A stretch of DNA of 64,000 bases. It comes from Gelidibacter maritimus. Its GTDB lineage: Bacteria; Bacteroidota; Bacteroidia; Flavobacteriales; Flavobacteriaceae. The notes under the pieces are model-generated. The model did not search any database, was not told the origin of the DNA, and saw only the letters and a list, made by a program, of their open reading frames with translations. A program made the position numbers and the translations under genes. Of the stretch, positions 57,001 through 64,000 are shown one piece after another; position 1 is the stretch's first letter; each line of letters opens with the position of its first letter. The stretch spans positions 207,604-271,603 of the forward strand of contig NZ_JACGLT010000006.1 in the NCBI RefSeq assembly GCF_014062315.1. Reading direction: 5' to 3'.

Positions 57001-57101
57001 CTGGCATACTTTCCAAAATTTCCACCATTTCGTTTTTGTTTTAATTTCGTTTTCGTTTAAGTTCAATTGGTTAAACTCGTTATTTTCAATAATAGATTTT
57101 T

Positions 57102-57611
57102 CTAAGCGTCGGTTTCCGCTATATATCCATCTTGTTCACTTATTCCTGTCAGTTTTTCTCCTTTTTTAAACAATAGTTCGAGTCCGTGTTCTTGTTCCCA
57201 TTCACATTCACAAGCTAAAACCAGATAGATATTTTCAAATTTGTCGTGACTTCTTGTTACATAAATATCTTGAGGATAAATAAATTTCCAAATTTGGTTT
57301 TTGTCTTTTATATCCCAAAGTGGCTGGTCGGCTTCATCAAATTCAACTGCGTTTAGAAACGCCATACAATTGTCATAAGCGAGATTTGATATTGATAATC
57401 TATCAGATTCAGATTTTTTTAAAAATGTTTTTAAAGCTTTATCTGCTTCTTGAATAAATTCAGGATCACTTTCAGGAATAAAATCCATAAAAGTGATTTT
57501 CATTTTTTTATTATCAAAAAAAGGAATTTCAATGAGTTCACTTTCCCACCAATCCTCAAATTCCTCGTTTTGTTTTAATTCTCCTATTATTTTGCTTTTT
57601 ATCGTTTTCAT
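57102..57611 (-). CDS. DUF6985-like hypothetical protein
   Basis: 169 residues. It is acidic and soluble (MKTIKSKIIGELKQNEEFEDWWESELIEIPFFD, KAVEF-type middle, LACECEWEQEHGLELLFKKGEKLTGISEQDGY). The pattern of an acidic N-terminal strand, ESDPEFIQEADKALKTFL and the late CECEWEQEHGLE is like the DUF6985/DUF2004 class, assigned from memory with limited certainty. Such proteins are often immunity proteins or small effectors' partners, but no toxin is adjacent. Single-gene cassette. Confidence 0.75.
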   Translation of the reverse strand: MKTIKSKIIGELKQNEEFEDWWESELIEIPFFDNKKMKITFMDFIPESDPEFIQEADKALKTFLKKSESDRLSISNLAYDNCMAFLNAVEFDEADQPLWDIKDKNQIWKFIYPQDIYVTRSHDKFENIYLVLACECEWEQEHGLELLFKKGEKLTGISEQDGYIAETDA

Positions 57612-57626
57612 TTCGGTTTTTAGCTT

Positions 57627-57791
57627 GTTGCTAACATGTTTCTTGTATGATTTCGTTGCTTGGTTTAAGCACTAAAGTTAGCACATAAATCACAGAGCTG
57701 CCTGCCGGCAGGCAGATAGAATGTCCGTGAGGATTTTCGTAAGTAAGCGAGAACCAAGACATTAATTATACACGTCTTAAGTGGGGTGTAG
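57627..57791 (-). repeat. repeat unit E (DUF6985/RDD boundary)
   Basis: 165 bp short form. GTTGCTAACA at 57627-57636, CTTAAGTGGGG from 57776. GCCGGC palindrome CTGCCTGCCGGCAGGCAG at 57698-57715. Arms near the ends, TTGTATGATT... and AATTATAC..., pair over about 22 bases and include unit-specific CTTGGTT / AACCAAG, unlike the GTGGC / GCCA of unit F; the pairing is kept while the sequence changes. Confidence 0.8.
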
Positions 57792-57794
57792 TTT

Positions 57795-59168
57795 TTATAT
57801 TCCATCTAAAGTGATTTCTTTTCTCAAATGTTTTAAAAAATCGACGTTATCATCATTTTCGATAATTTCATAGTTTCCAAAATTGATTGTATTAATGCTA
57901 TGTTCAGGTGCTTTAATGGGAAAGTTAAAACTTGCAAATCCGTTTAGTTTTGTGTCCGAAAACTTAATTTTATCAAGTATCAATATAGATGAATCTATTC
58001 TTATAGTTAGGTTTTCGTAACCTGTGCTAAAATTGATGTTACTTGTTAGGGAATTTCTAATATTATCCTCAAATTCAGAATCATTCTCACACTTTTTAAT
58101 TATCTCATCCCAACTTAAATTTTGTGAATTTTCTATTTTTTTTATTCTATCTCTATTATAACTATCTATAAATTTCACATATTTTTTTGCTGTGATAGAA
58201 TCTGCTTTTATACCTCCATAAATTCCCCATTCGGGTAGATTATTTTCAAAGTAATATATGTAATAATATTTATAGCTTTCTAGATATTTCCCCATTTTCA
58301 AATGGGTTAATATTATTCTAGTTTGTTCCGTGTCATATTTTGAGAAATAATCATTTAGATTTGATTTATTGATTAAATCAATACACACTTTTTCTCTTTC
58401 ATATTCTGAATTAAATATTTGTTCAGGTAGGTTTAAATAAAGTGATTTTTGCTTTACGGAATTACTGAATAAAAAAGATAGAGGTTTGGTTGGCGTAAAT
58501 GAATTAGTAGAATTTTCTTTAGTTACAAATACGTCATTACCGAAAAATAAGTCTCTAGAGTATTGTTCTTTATGAATTAAATTAAAAGCCGAATATTCAA
58601 CTGATTTATACGATATATTGTTTTTGTATTGAAATATGTTAGTAATGAAGAAAAGCCCAAAAAAAAGGTAGATGATACTTAAACTGGCAAATTGGGAATG
58701 AATGAATTTATTTTTTTTAATTGTAAGATTCAAAATATAATCTAGTAAATGAAATTTACCAAAACTAAAAATGAATATTATTATGTCGGTAGTAAAAAAA
58801 ACAAATAGTAATTTGAAAGATATTACTAAATCTGGACCTTTAAATTGATTGCTTAAATAAGGGAAAGATATAAGTGCTATTGGGATTGAAAATGTTGGTG
58901 CGACTATCAAATAATACAAAAAATATTTTAAACCTAATTTTAATTTAAGATTAGTTGATTTTCTCCAATGAAGATTAACAATTTCTTTTCCGATAGAATT
59001 ATTAATAGTGGCTATAGGTAGTAAAAAAACTATACAAAATGATGAGAAATAGAAGAAGTAAGAATGTGCAATATTATATTCTAAACCTGATATCTTAAAT
59101 GAAATAAAATATACTAGAAAGAAAATAAGAAAATCTAAAATATTGCTAAATACTCTTTTAAAAATCAT
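57795..59168 (-). CDS. RDD-like membrane protein, large C-terminal domain of unknown function
   Basis: 457 residues, very AT-rich. The N-terminal 190 residues have about five to six hydrophobic segments and RVFSNILDFLIFFLVYFISF...GKEIVNLHWRKS, an RDD-domain pattern. The rest (about 200-457) is soluble and rich in N, K, I and S, with no domain I recognise. It follows the gene at 59863 with an ATGA overlap, so both form one cassette. The base composition differs sharply from the neighbouring cassettes, which suggests separate origin. A membrane defence or transport function is speculative. Confidence 0.75.
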   Translation of the reverse strand: MIFKRVFSNILDFLIFFLVYFISFKISGLEYNIAHSYFFYFSSFCIVFLLPIATINNSIGKEIVNLHWRKSTNLKLKLGLKYFLYYLIVAPTFSIPIALISFPYLSNQFKGPDLVISFKLLFVFFTTDIIIFIFSFGKFHLLDYILNLTIKKNKFIHSQFASLSIIYLFFGLFFITNIFQYKNNISYKSVEYSAFNLIHKEQYSRDLFFGNDVFVTKENSTNSFTPTKPLSFLFSNSVKQKSLYLNLPEQIFNSEYEREKVCIDLINKSNLNDYFSKYDTEQTRIILTHLKMGKYLESYKYYYIYYFENNLPEWGIYGGIKADSITAKKYVKFIDSYNRDRIKKIENSQNLSWDEIIKKCENDSEFEDNIRNSLTSNINFSTGYENLTIRIDSSILILDKIKFSDTKLNGFASFNFPIKAPEHSINTINFGNYEIIENDDNVDFLKHLRKEITLDGI

Positions 59169-59863
59169 TGCTTTTTCGAGTATTTTATTCCAATATGATA
59201 AACAGCAATAAAAATCAAAATCAGCAATGCTAGAAATTCAAAAGAGTAATTTACAAAGTATCCCTTGAGTCCACTTACAGAATAAGATTCTTCAATATGT
59301 CCATCACCATTTGAATGATTTATAATAAGGTTATTATTGAGAATTTCATTTTTGAAATTCCCCCAAATTTCTATATTAATCTGTGAATTTGGTGCTATGT
59401 CAATAGGTTTAGTGAAGTATAATATTTGTCTGATTTCATCAACATCGATATTTTTTTTTAGATTTTGTTCTTCATCACTTGTCAAAAAATCGCTACTTAT
59501 ACTCCAAGCAGTTAATGCTTCGGTATTTAATTGTTTAAATTTTACATCTCTTAAAGTTTTACTACTAGTATTTTTTAATGTTATTTTTTTATGATCTGTT
59601 GTTCGTAATAAAAAATTATAAATAATTCTAGATTCACCAATTAGAGTATCTGAATGTATTATATAATTATCTAATTTCTCATAGTAATTACCAAGTGAAT
59701 TTGGGTAAGAAACTTGCTCGGTTTGAATTGTTACTCTCAAATCTGAAGGTGAAATTATAAATTTGTATGCTGAAATAAATAAACCTGAAAAAAAAATTAT
59801 CATTGTTATCAATGAATAGTAAGGTTTTAGTTTTTCGTTAAGCTTTATAAATTGTTTACTCAT
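59165..59863 (-). CDS. hypothetical membrane protein with periplasmic domain
   Basis: 232 residues. A hydrophobic segment near residues 15-35 and another near 205-225 (FEFLALLILIFIAVYHIGI) flank an extracytoplasmic beta-rich domain (YNFLLRTTDHKKITLKNTSSKTLRDVKFKQL, PIDIAPNSQINIEIWGNFKNE). Unknown family. It overlaps the downstream gene start by four bases (ATGA), typical of a translationally coupled pair. The two genes are the first multi-gene cassette here with similar low G+C, so they probably act together. Confidence 0.75.
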   Translation of the reverse strand: MSKQFIKLNEKLKPYYSLITMIIFFSGLFISAYKFIISPSDLRVTIQTEQVSYPNSLGNYYEKLDNYIIHSDTLIGESRIIYNFLLRTTDHKKITLKNTSSKTLRDVKFKQLNTEALTAWSISSDFLTSDEEQNLKKNIDVDEIRQILYFTKPIDIAPNSQINIEIWGNFKNEILNNNLIINHSNGDGHIEESYSVSGLKGYFVNYSFEFLALLILIFIAVYHIGIKYSKKQ

Positions 59864-59877
59864 AGTTTCTTTTAAAT

Positions 59878-60011
59878 TACACCCAACGTGTTTGTGTATG
59901 ATTAGTGGCGTGTTTAAGCACTTAATTTAGCAAATAAAAACCGAATAGAAAATCCGCGAGGATTTTCGTAAGCAAGCCCGAACTAGCCATTAATTATACT
60001 TTGTTGCCCAC
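59878..60011 (-). repeat. repeat unit F (membrane pair/methyltransferase boundary)
   Basis: 134 bp, the clearest short form. TACACCCAAC (59878-59887) is the start of the membrane pair cassette, and GTTGCCCAC (60003-60011) the end of the methyltransferase cassette. Arms ATTAATTATAC / GTATGATTAGTGGC pair with two mismatches; the hairpin GAAAATCC / GGATTTTC lies at 59948-59967. It lacks the GCCGGC palindrome. Confidence 0.85.
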
Positions 60012-60638
60012 AGTACTTTTTCGTAATGTTATTCCAATCAATCTTGGTATTCCACTTTTATTTTCTTCATCAAACCATTCTTTTAGTTCCAGCAATTCAA
60101 ATCCGTTTTCATTTGCAACTTCTAAATATTCAGAGAAGTGATGAACATAAGTTTCTAATTCCTGTGTTCCGTTTTCCGTCTCAAATTTGGCTTTACTTCC
60201 TGAATATTGTTTGAATGGGTGAAGCTCGCTAATGAAAAAAAGTCCTCCGTTTTTTAATTTTTTATTCGCTTGATTAAATACAAAATTCAGCTTTTCAATA
60301 TGTTCAAGAACTAAACTACAAGTTATTAAATCCGCATAATTATTTTCAATATTCCATTCAGCAGTTAAGTCCGCTCTCCTAAATTCAACTCGCTCGTCTT
60401 TAATTTTGTCTTTTGCCTTGTTCAGCATTTCTTGTGAGAAGTCCAATCCTATAATTTCATCCGCTTTCTTTAGTAAAAAAGTTGTGTTTTTTCCAGTTCC
60501 GCAACCTAATTCAATAACTTTTGAAAAGTCAAATTTATTCAAAGTTTCGATTGTCGATTTTGTATCTAAATCTCTCGTTTTGTTTGAATTCGTGTCATAT
60601 TGGTCAGCCCAAATATTATATGCTTTCTCTATGTTCAT
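59994..60638 (-). CDS. class I SAM-dependent methyltransferase
   Basis: 214 residues from the ATG at 60638 (MNIEKAYNIWADQYD); a GTG upstream would include the cassette boundary and is rejected. VIELGCGTGKNT (motif I) and GLDFSQEMLNKAKDK, DLITCSLVLEHIEKL are the Methyltransf_11/25 fold. Substrate unknown (small molecule or tRNA). The stop lies inside repeat unit F: the last residues VGNKV are encoded by the repeat itself. Single-gene cassette. Confidence 0.9.
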   Translation of the reverse strand: MNIEKAYNIWADQYDTNSNKTRDLDTKSTIETLNKFDFSKVIELGCGTGKNTTFLLKKADEIIGLDFSQEMLNKAKDKIKDERVEFRRADLTAEWNIENNYADLITCSLVLEHIEKLNFVFNQANKKLKNGGLFFISELHPFKQYSGSKAKFETENGTQELETYVHHFSEYLEVANENGFELLELKEWFDEENKSGIPRLIGITLRKSTVGNKV

Positions 60639-60664
60639 TTGTTTCACGAATTTTTTTTCGTATT

Positions 60665-60940
60665 GTGGGCAATTTGTATTTATAAGCACCACCCCTCATC
60701 CTTATCACCCCTCAGCGGGGCCATAGGAGCAAATACAGGTGCACAAATATTATCAACCTCCAATCTACCAACTTTCCATCAACTTTCCTATACGTAGAAC
60801 TACGTATTATAATATTAGCCAATGAATTATAGTGGCCGATAGTATTTGTGAGCATGAGCGGGACGCTCGCGCTAACGGGGGGATCTTTAGGAATTTATAA
60901 GCAGGCGGAAACAAGCCATTGTTTATATTTTGATGGCCAC
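60665..60940 (-). repeat. repeat unit G (methyltransferase/DUF6155 boundary, long form)
   Basis: About 276 bp. GTGGGCAAT (60665-60673) is complementary to the end motif of the methyltransferase cassette; GATGGCCAC (60932-60940) ends the DUF6155 cassette. The extra block of about 190 bp holds an 18-base perfect palindrome with arms ATACGTAG / CTACGTAT (60790-60807). The GAAAATCC hairpin and the GCCGGC palindrome are missing. The 316 bp gap holds no gene. Confidence 0.8.
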
Positions 60941-60954
60941 TGGCTTTTATCGTT

Positions 60955-61431
60955 CTAATATTGAAGTTCTATTCCGAAATCGCTTGCCTTATCAGATAGT
61001 GTCTTTATGCGTTCGAGATACTTTTCTTCAATTCCCATTTTATTTATGCCGTTGACCGCACTGTAGAACATTGTTTCCATTGCCATATAATACTTTTCAT
61101 CCCAATATCCAAAATCTTCAATAATTTCCAAGCAACAACTTACATAATGTAATTCCAATTCAATATTTAATTCTGTAATATTCATTTTGCGAACTGTGCG
61201 AATTATTTTTCGTGCCTCAGTTTCACGTAAATTCATTTCCCTCCCAGATGGATAAACATATTTTTCAATGTCTTTTTTATATTTTTCTGCCAGCTCTTGA
61301 ATATCGCCTGTTGTGAATATATCTAAGTAATCTTTAGCATCAGGAATTTTTTTATACATCTCCAAAATCAATTTAATGATTTCAGTTTTGTCCATTTGGT
61401 TTAATTCCTTTTTTAACGCTCTAATTGCCAT
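60955..61431 (-). CDS. DUF6155-like protein
   Basis: 158 residues, helical and charged, no signal peptide. RALKKELNQMDKTEIIKLILEMYKKIPDAKDYLDIF and LELHYVSCCLEIIEDFGYWDEKYY fit a small helical family I recall as DUF6155; the function is unknown. ATG start. The cassette ends with GTGGCCATC and begins with TTAACCACC. It is the right-most cassette before the IS66 element. The repeat on its upstream side is truncated (unit H). Confidence 0.75.
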   Translation of the reverse strand: MAIRALKKELNQMDKTEIIKLILEMYKKIPDAKDYLDIFTTGDIQELAEKYKKDIEKYVYPSGREMNLRETEARKIIRTVRKMNITELNIELELHYVSCCLEIIEDFGYWDEKYYMAMETMFYSAVNGINKMGIEEKYLERIKTLSDKASDFGIELQY

Positions 61432-61450
61432 GATTGGCTTGGTTTTTTAG

Positions 61451-61515
61451 CTGGTGGTTAATGTTTGATGCAAGAATAGTTGCGTGTTTTAAGTACTAAA
61501 GTTAATACTCCTTTA
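61451..61515 (-). repeat. repeat unit H, truncated
   Basis: Cassette start GGTGGTTAATG (61453-61463) and the GCGTGTTTTAAGTACTAAAGTTAA block (61491-61512, cf. GCGTGTTTAAGCACTTAATTT of units A and F) are recognisable, but the hairpin and the far arm are missing. The sequence then changes to unrelated DNA leading to the IS66 genes. Confidence 0.6.
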
Positions 61516-61562
61516 TTAATCGTTCCGCTTTATTAATGTATCCGTCCGAGCAACTACATTAG

Positions 61563-62072
61563 CTATTGGTCTTCATATTTCGTAGTGAATTCAATATCCT
61601 TGCCTTCTGCCCTTGCTTGAAGCACTATTTGTTGTATATGTTCTGGAAGGTTGTCCAAGGGCAATATCAGTCCATCGACCATTACCATGTTGTTAAAAGG
61701 GCTGTTCTCCTGCATGGCACCGGTAGAAAATTCAGGGCTATAATACCATAGATCGAACATATCCTTTATGATCCGGGCCTTGCTCGAGACCGTAGCCCCC
61801 TTGGTCCCGAAGTATTCGTTCATCTCTTTGGAACTTATATACGGCTCGAAGGATCTGTCGAACAAAAAATTTATCGACCCTATGGCATGGACCACAGCTG
61901 CCGCCCATATCTCTAATTTTCCCCTTGTGAACGGGACGTCTCTTTTTCTACCCATCTTTTTGATGAGTTTTTCACAGAGTACGAAGTATTCATCATTGAG
62001 TTTCTGCGCACAGAAGGCCCCCGTTATTTCCAATAATTGTTTTTCCTTTTCCTTTACCTGTTCTTTGGTCAT
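61563..62072 (-). CDS. DUF6398-type protein, IS66 passenger
   Basis: 169 residues. [70 protein letters not shown] match the DUF6398 pattern as I recall it; the role is unknown. It overlaps the transposase stop by four bases (ATGA), so it is cotranscribed with the IS66 genes and probably rides on the element. The base composition is higher in G+C than the cassettes. Copies of this gene beside IS66 transposases in Bacteroidetes would be expected. Confidence 0.8.
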   Translation of the reverse strand: MTKEQVKEKEKQLLEITGAFCAQKLNDEYFVLCEKLIKKMGRKRDVPFTRGKLEIWAAAVVHAIGSINFLFDRSFEPYISSKEMNEYFGTKGATVSSKARIIKDMFDLWYYSPEFSTGAMQENSPFNNMVMVDGLILPLDNLPEHIQQIVLQARAEGKDIEFTTKYEDQ

Positions 62073-63547
62073 ATGCTGTTCTGTTTTTGGTATCCGGGCA
62101 GGAGTTCTTCGAGTTTTTGTATGCTATGATCTGGGATCCGCCCGAGGGTCTCCTTTAGCCATTCCCGGGGATTGACGCCCTGCATCTTGCAGCTACCGAA
62201 GAAAGAATAGAGCATGGCGGCATTTTGTGCCGCTTTATGTGATCCACAGAAAAGGAAGTTCTTTCTGCCTATGGCCATGGGGCGGATGGCATTTTCGATC
62301 AGGTTATTGTCAAGTTCGATGCGTCCATCCTCAAATATGGCCTCCAGTTTTGGGTATTGATTGATGAAGTAGGTCATCGCCTTGCCGATGGGACTTTGCG
62401 GCAGCACTCTGAATTGTTGCCCTTCGATCCACGTTTTGATCTGTACCAATAGCGGCTTGATCCTTATGTCTCGTTGTCTTTTTCGGGCTTCAAGATCATC
62501 TTGGGCCTCCTCTTTGATCTTACGTTCTTCCAAATAGATATCCCTAAAGATGGCCAATGCTTTTTCCGCTTGTTTTTTATCACTGTCCAGCGCGTCGTGG
62601 AACTTGCGCCTGGCATGTACCAGACATCCGGCAAGTGCGATCTTGGGGTCGGTACCTATTTTATCGTACACGGTATAGCCATCGCATTGCAGATACCCAC
62701 TATAGCCCGCAAGCAATTCTTTGGGGCCGTGCTGTCCACGGCCTTTTCGGTAATTGAAAAGCACCAATTTTTGAACGGGATCGTGATAGACCCATTGATA
62801 TCCCTGATGTGTACTGCCTTTTTTATCGGAATCCAACACCTTGATCGGACTCTCATCGGCCTGGATATAATCGGAGGCCAGTATTTTTTGTTTCAGTGTA
62901 TTGTAGAGCGGTTCCAGCAGCTGGCAACAACTGGCCATCCAGTCGCTCATGGTGCTCTGTGCGGGTTCCCATCCAAAGTCCCGTTTGAACATTTGGATCT
63001 GCCGGTAGAACGGAAGGTGATCGATATATTTGCCCACCAGGATGTGTGCCAGTAAACAGGCCTCGGCTATCGATTTGTCGATGGGACGGGTAGGAAGTGC
63101 CGCGATCAGTACGCCCTCTCCATCCGCTTTGGCATACTTGGGCCGGATCGTCCTTCTTTTGATAAGGCTTGCGGGAGTGTATTCCAAGGTTTCGGTGACC
63201 TCTTCCCCGATCTTCTTCAGTCCCGTGGTATCCTCTTCGGGCTCGATGGTGATTTCCCTGACCGGCAGATGTTCGGGCAGTGCATTGCGCCCATTGTGTT
63301 TTTTCTTGTCCCTGGAATAGGTAATGGTCTCTTGCGGGGTCTCTTCTACGGTTTCTGGGGAATCATCCCCTGAAAAGAGCGATAACTGGTCGACCACAGC
63401 TTGGGATATGAAACTCTCGGATTTGAATCCACTTATGAGTTTGTAGAGCTGTGCCAGTTGATGTTCCAAGGAAACTATTCTGGCCGTGGAGGCCTTCTCC
63501 TTTTTTTGAAGGTCCCGGTTCTCGACAAGCAGCTCTTGATAGGTCAT
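62069..63547 (-). CDS. IS66 family transposase (TnpC)
   Basis: 492 residues, full length. N-terminal coiled coil ([31 protein letters not shown]), then [10 protein letters not shown], the zinc-finger-like region being reduced; DDE catalytic core with [13 protein letters not shown] (first Asp), LQCDGYTVY with second Asp, and a late [24 protein letters not shown] (Glu). Intact frame, so probably functional. It lies 45 bp downstream of tnpB, the standard IS66 order. Higher G+C than the surrounding genome indicates recent arrival. Confidence 0.97.
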   Translation of the reverse strand: MTYQELLVENRDLQKKEKASTARIVSLEHQLAQLYKLISGFKSESFISQAVVDQLSLFSGDDSPETVEETPQETITYSRDKKKHNGRNALPEHLPVREITIEPEEDTTGLKKIGEEVTETLEYTPASLIKRRTIRPKYAKADGEGVLIAALPTRPIDKSIAEACLLAHILVGKYIDHLPFYRQIQMFKRDFGWEPAQSTMSDWMASCCQLLEPLYNTLKQKILASDYIQADESPIKVLDSDKKGSTHQGYQWVYHDPVQKLVLFNYRKGRGQHGPKELLAGYSGYLQCDGYTVYDKIGTDPKIALAGCLVHARRKFHDALDSDKKQAEKALAIFRDIYLEERKIKEEAQDDLEARKRQRDIRIKPLLVQIKTWIEGQQFRVLPQSPIGKAMTYFINQYPKLEAIFEDGRIELDNNLIENAIRPMAIGRKNFLFCGSHKAAQNAAMLYSFFGSCKMQGVNPREWLKETLGRIPDHSIQKLEELLPGYQKQNSI

Positions 63548-63592
63548 AGCAGGGCTAAGATAAAAATTGCCCTGTTAAAAAACAACCTAATA

Positions 63593-63943
63593 TCACGTTT
63601 TTTTGTAACGTTTTCTCCTGGTTATATTGGTAATGGAGATCCCATCGATGAGCAGGACCAATTGAGCGTAATCCAGCCGTAGACTGCCGACTGATCCATC
63701 GTAATCGGGAAGTTCAAAAGTACCGGATTCCAGCCTTTTGTAGTACAGCATAAACCCTCCCGATTGCCAGTGCAACAACTTTGCCTTGTTGCGGACCTTG
63801 TTGATAAAGATATATACCGTACCGTCATCGGGGCTCTGGTCCAGATCGTTGATGACAAGTCCACTCAGGCTATCGAAGCTTTTTCGCATATCGGTGGGGA
63901 GGCTGTAGAGTTGGAACCGGTGCGAAGTACCAAGTGCGAACAT
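63593..63943 (-). CDS. IS66 accessory protein TnpB
   Basis: 116 residues. LPTDMRKSFDSLSGLV, VYIFINKVRNKAKLLHWQSGGFMLYYKRLESGTF are the Orf2/TnpB signature. It helps IS66 transposition. ATG at 63943; two bases past the stop of the upstream partial gene. Intact. Confidence 0.95.
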   Translation of the reverse strand: MFALGTSHRFQLYSLPTDMRKSFDSLSGLVINDLDQSPDDGTVYIFINKVRNKAKLLHWQSGGFMLYYKRLESGTFELPDYDGSVGSLRLDYAQLVLLIDGISITNITRRKRYKKT

Positions 63944-64000
63944 CTATACTGGGATTTCGATCTCGATCCCGTTTTTGCAACGGATCAAAATGGTTCTGCC
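63944..64000 (-). CDS. IS66 TnpA, C-terminal fragment (cut by window edge)
   Basis: Nineteen codons are visible: RTILIRCKNGIEIEIPV before the TAG at 63944-63946. The position upstream of tnpB and this ending fit IS66 TnpA (Orf1), a helix-turn-helix protein. The rest lies beyond the window. Confidence 0.7.
   Translation of the reverse strand, partial: GRTILIRCKNGIEIEIPV

Larger units (their letters stand above)
53250..61515 (-). other. integron-like gene-cassette array (no integrase in window)
   Basis: Seven cassettes, reading right to left: DUF6155-type; methyltransferase; two-gene membrane pair; DUF6985-like; DUF3024 with UPF0158; alpha/beta hydrolase; GNAT; then CPBP protease with a more divergent end. 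All genes are on the minus strand. Between them lie eight related elements with inverted-repeat arms, a covarying inner hairpin and a GCCGGC-centred palindrome. Short sequences at the start and end of the same cassette are complementary (see findings). Gene content and base composition change from cassette to cassette. No tyrosine recombinase is present in the window. The likely 5' end lies to the right, behind the IS66 element. Confidence 0.7.
61516..64000 (-). mobile_element. IS66-family element (right end outside window)
   Basis: tnpA fragment, tnpB, tnpC and a DUF6398-type passenger in one minus-strand operon. The left end should lie between the truncated repeat unit H and the passenger gene stop (61515-61560), but I could not recognise a terminal inverted repeat or target duplication without the other end. 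The orientation is the same as the cassette array. Confidence 0.8.

Noticed and set aside
54062..60954. CRISPR array from the repeated spacers
   Set aside because: The repeats are 130-340 bp, not 24-40 bp, the segments between them are genes, and no cas genes exist here.
53250..61515. Claim of a classical integron with IntI
   Set aside because: No integrase gene in the window and several core motifs break GTTRRRY (for example GTTACCC, ATTGCCC). Only the architecture fits.
1..64000. tRNA, rRNA or known riboswitches
   Set aside because: I looked through the intergenic gaps and saw no cloverleaf with conserved TTCGA-type arms, no rRNA sequence and no riboswitch core I know. A covariance search would be decisive.

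Overview
The window looks like part of a chromosome from a marine-type member of the Flavobacteriaceae (Bacteroidetes). Supporting signs are giant secreted proteins ending in the type B sorting domain of the type IX secretion system (T9SS), Bacteroidetes -7 boxes (TAnnTTTG) upstream of several genes, the near absence of Shine-Dalgarno sites, AT-rich DNA, and a housekeeping gene order familiar from this family. The genus cannot be fixed from the sequence. I saw no rRNA, tRNA or CRISPR array.

Layout. (1) 1-13.5 kb, minus strand: a cluster of four T9SS type B cargo proteins (one cut by the window edge). Two are giant paralogs of about 1,610 residues with a choice-of-anchor L domain and eleven matching repeat modules. 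(2) 13.7-50.9 kb: mostly conserved chromosome. It holds an ABC exporter, heme A synthase, a CCA-adding-type enzyme, Sua5/TsaC, two or three glycan enzymes, dapD, ruvX-def-DUF5606-mazG, a DUF349 protein, aroE with two DUF368 lipid-carrier flippase genes, a TPR protein, an aminotransferase with an OstA-like protein, purA-fur-relA/spoT, a radical SAM/TIGR03915 pair, an RlmI-like methyltransferase and a GH20 hexosaminidase. (3) 51.0-53.2 kb: small membrane or secreted genes, one split by a frameshift in an A9 run. (4) 53.2-61.5 kb: a run of small unrelated genes, all on the minus strand, each alone or paired and separated by a recurring 130-340 bp element. (5) 61.5-64.0 kb: an IS66-family element with visibly higher G+C, cut by the right edge.

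Region 4 is the most interesting part. The intergenic element is an imperfect inverted repeat with an inner hairpin whose stem varies in a compensating way. Short sequences at the start and end of each cassette are complementary to each other but differ from cassette to cassette (for example GTTACCCAC and GTGGGTAAC). This is the architecture of integron gene cassettes with attC sites. No integrase gene is present in the window, and the core heptamers do not all fit the classical GTTRRRY rule. I therefore call it an integron-like cassette array without a visible integrase, possibly a divergent Bacteroidetes system. The IS66 element appears to truncate the last repeat unit on the side where an integrase would be expected (beyond 64 kb). 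The cargo (GNAT, CPBP protease, alpha/beta hydrolase, methyltransferase, DUF3024, UPF0158, novel membrane proteins) is typical of cassette cargo.
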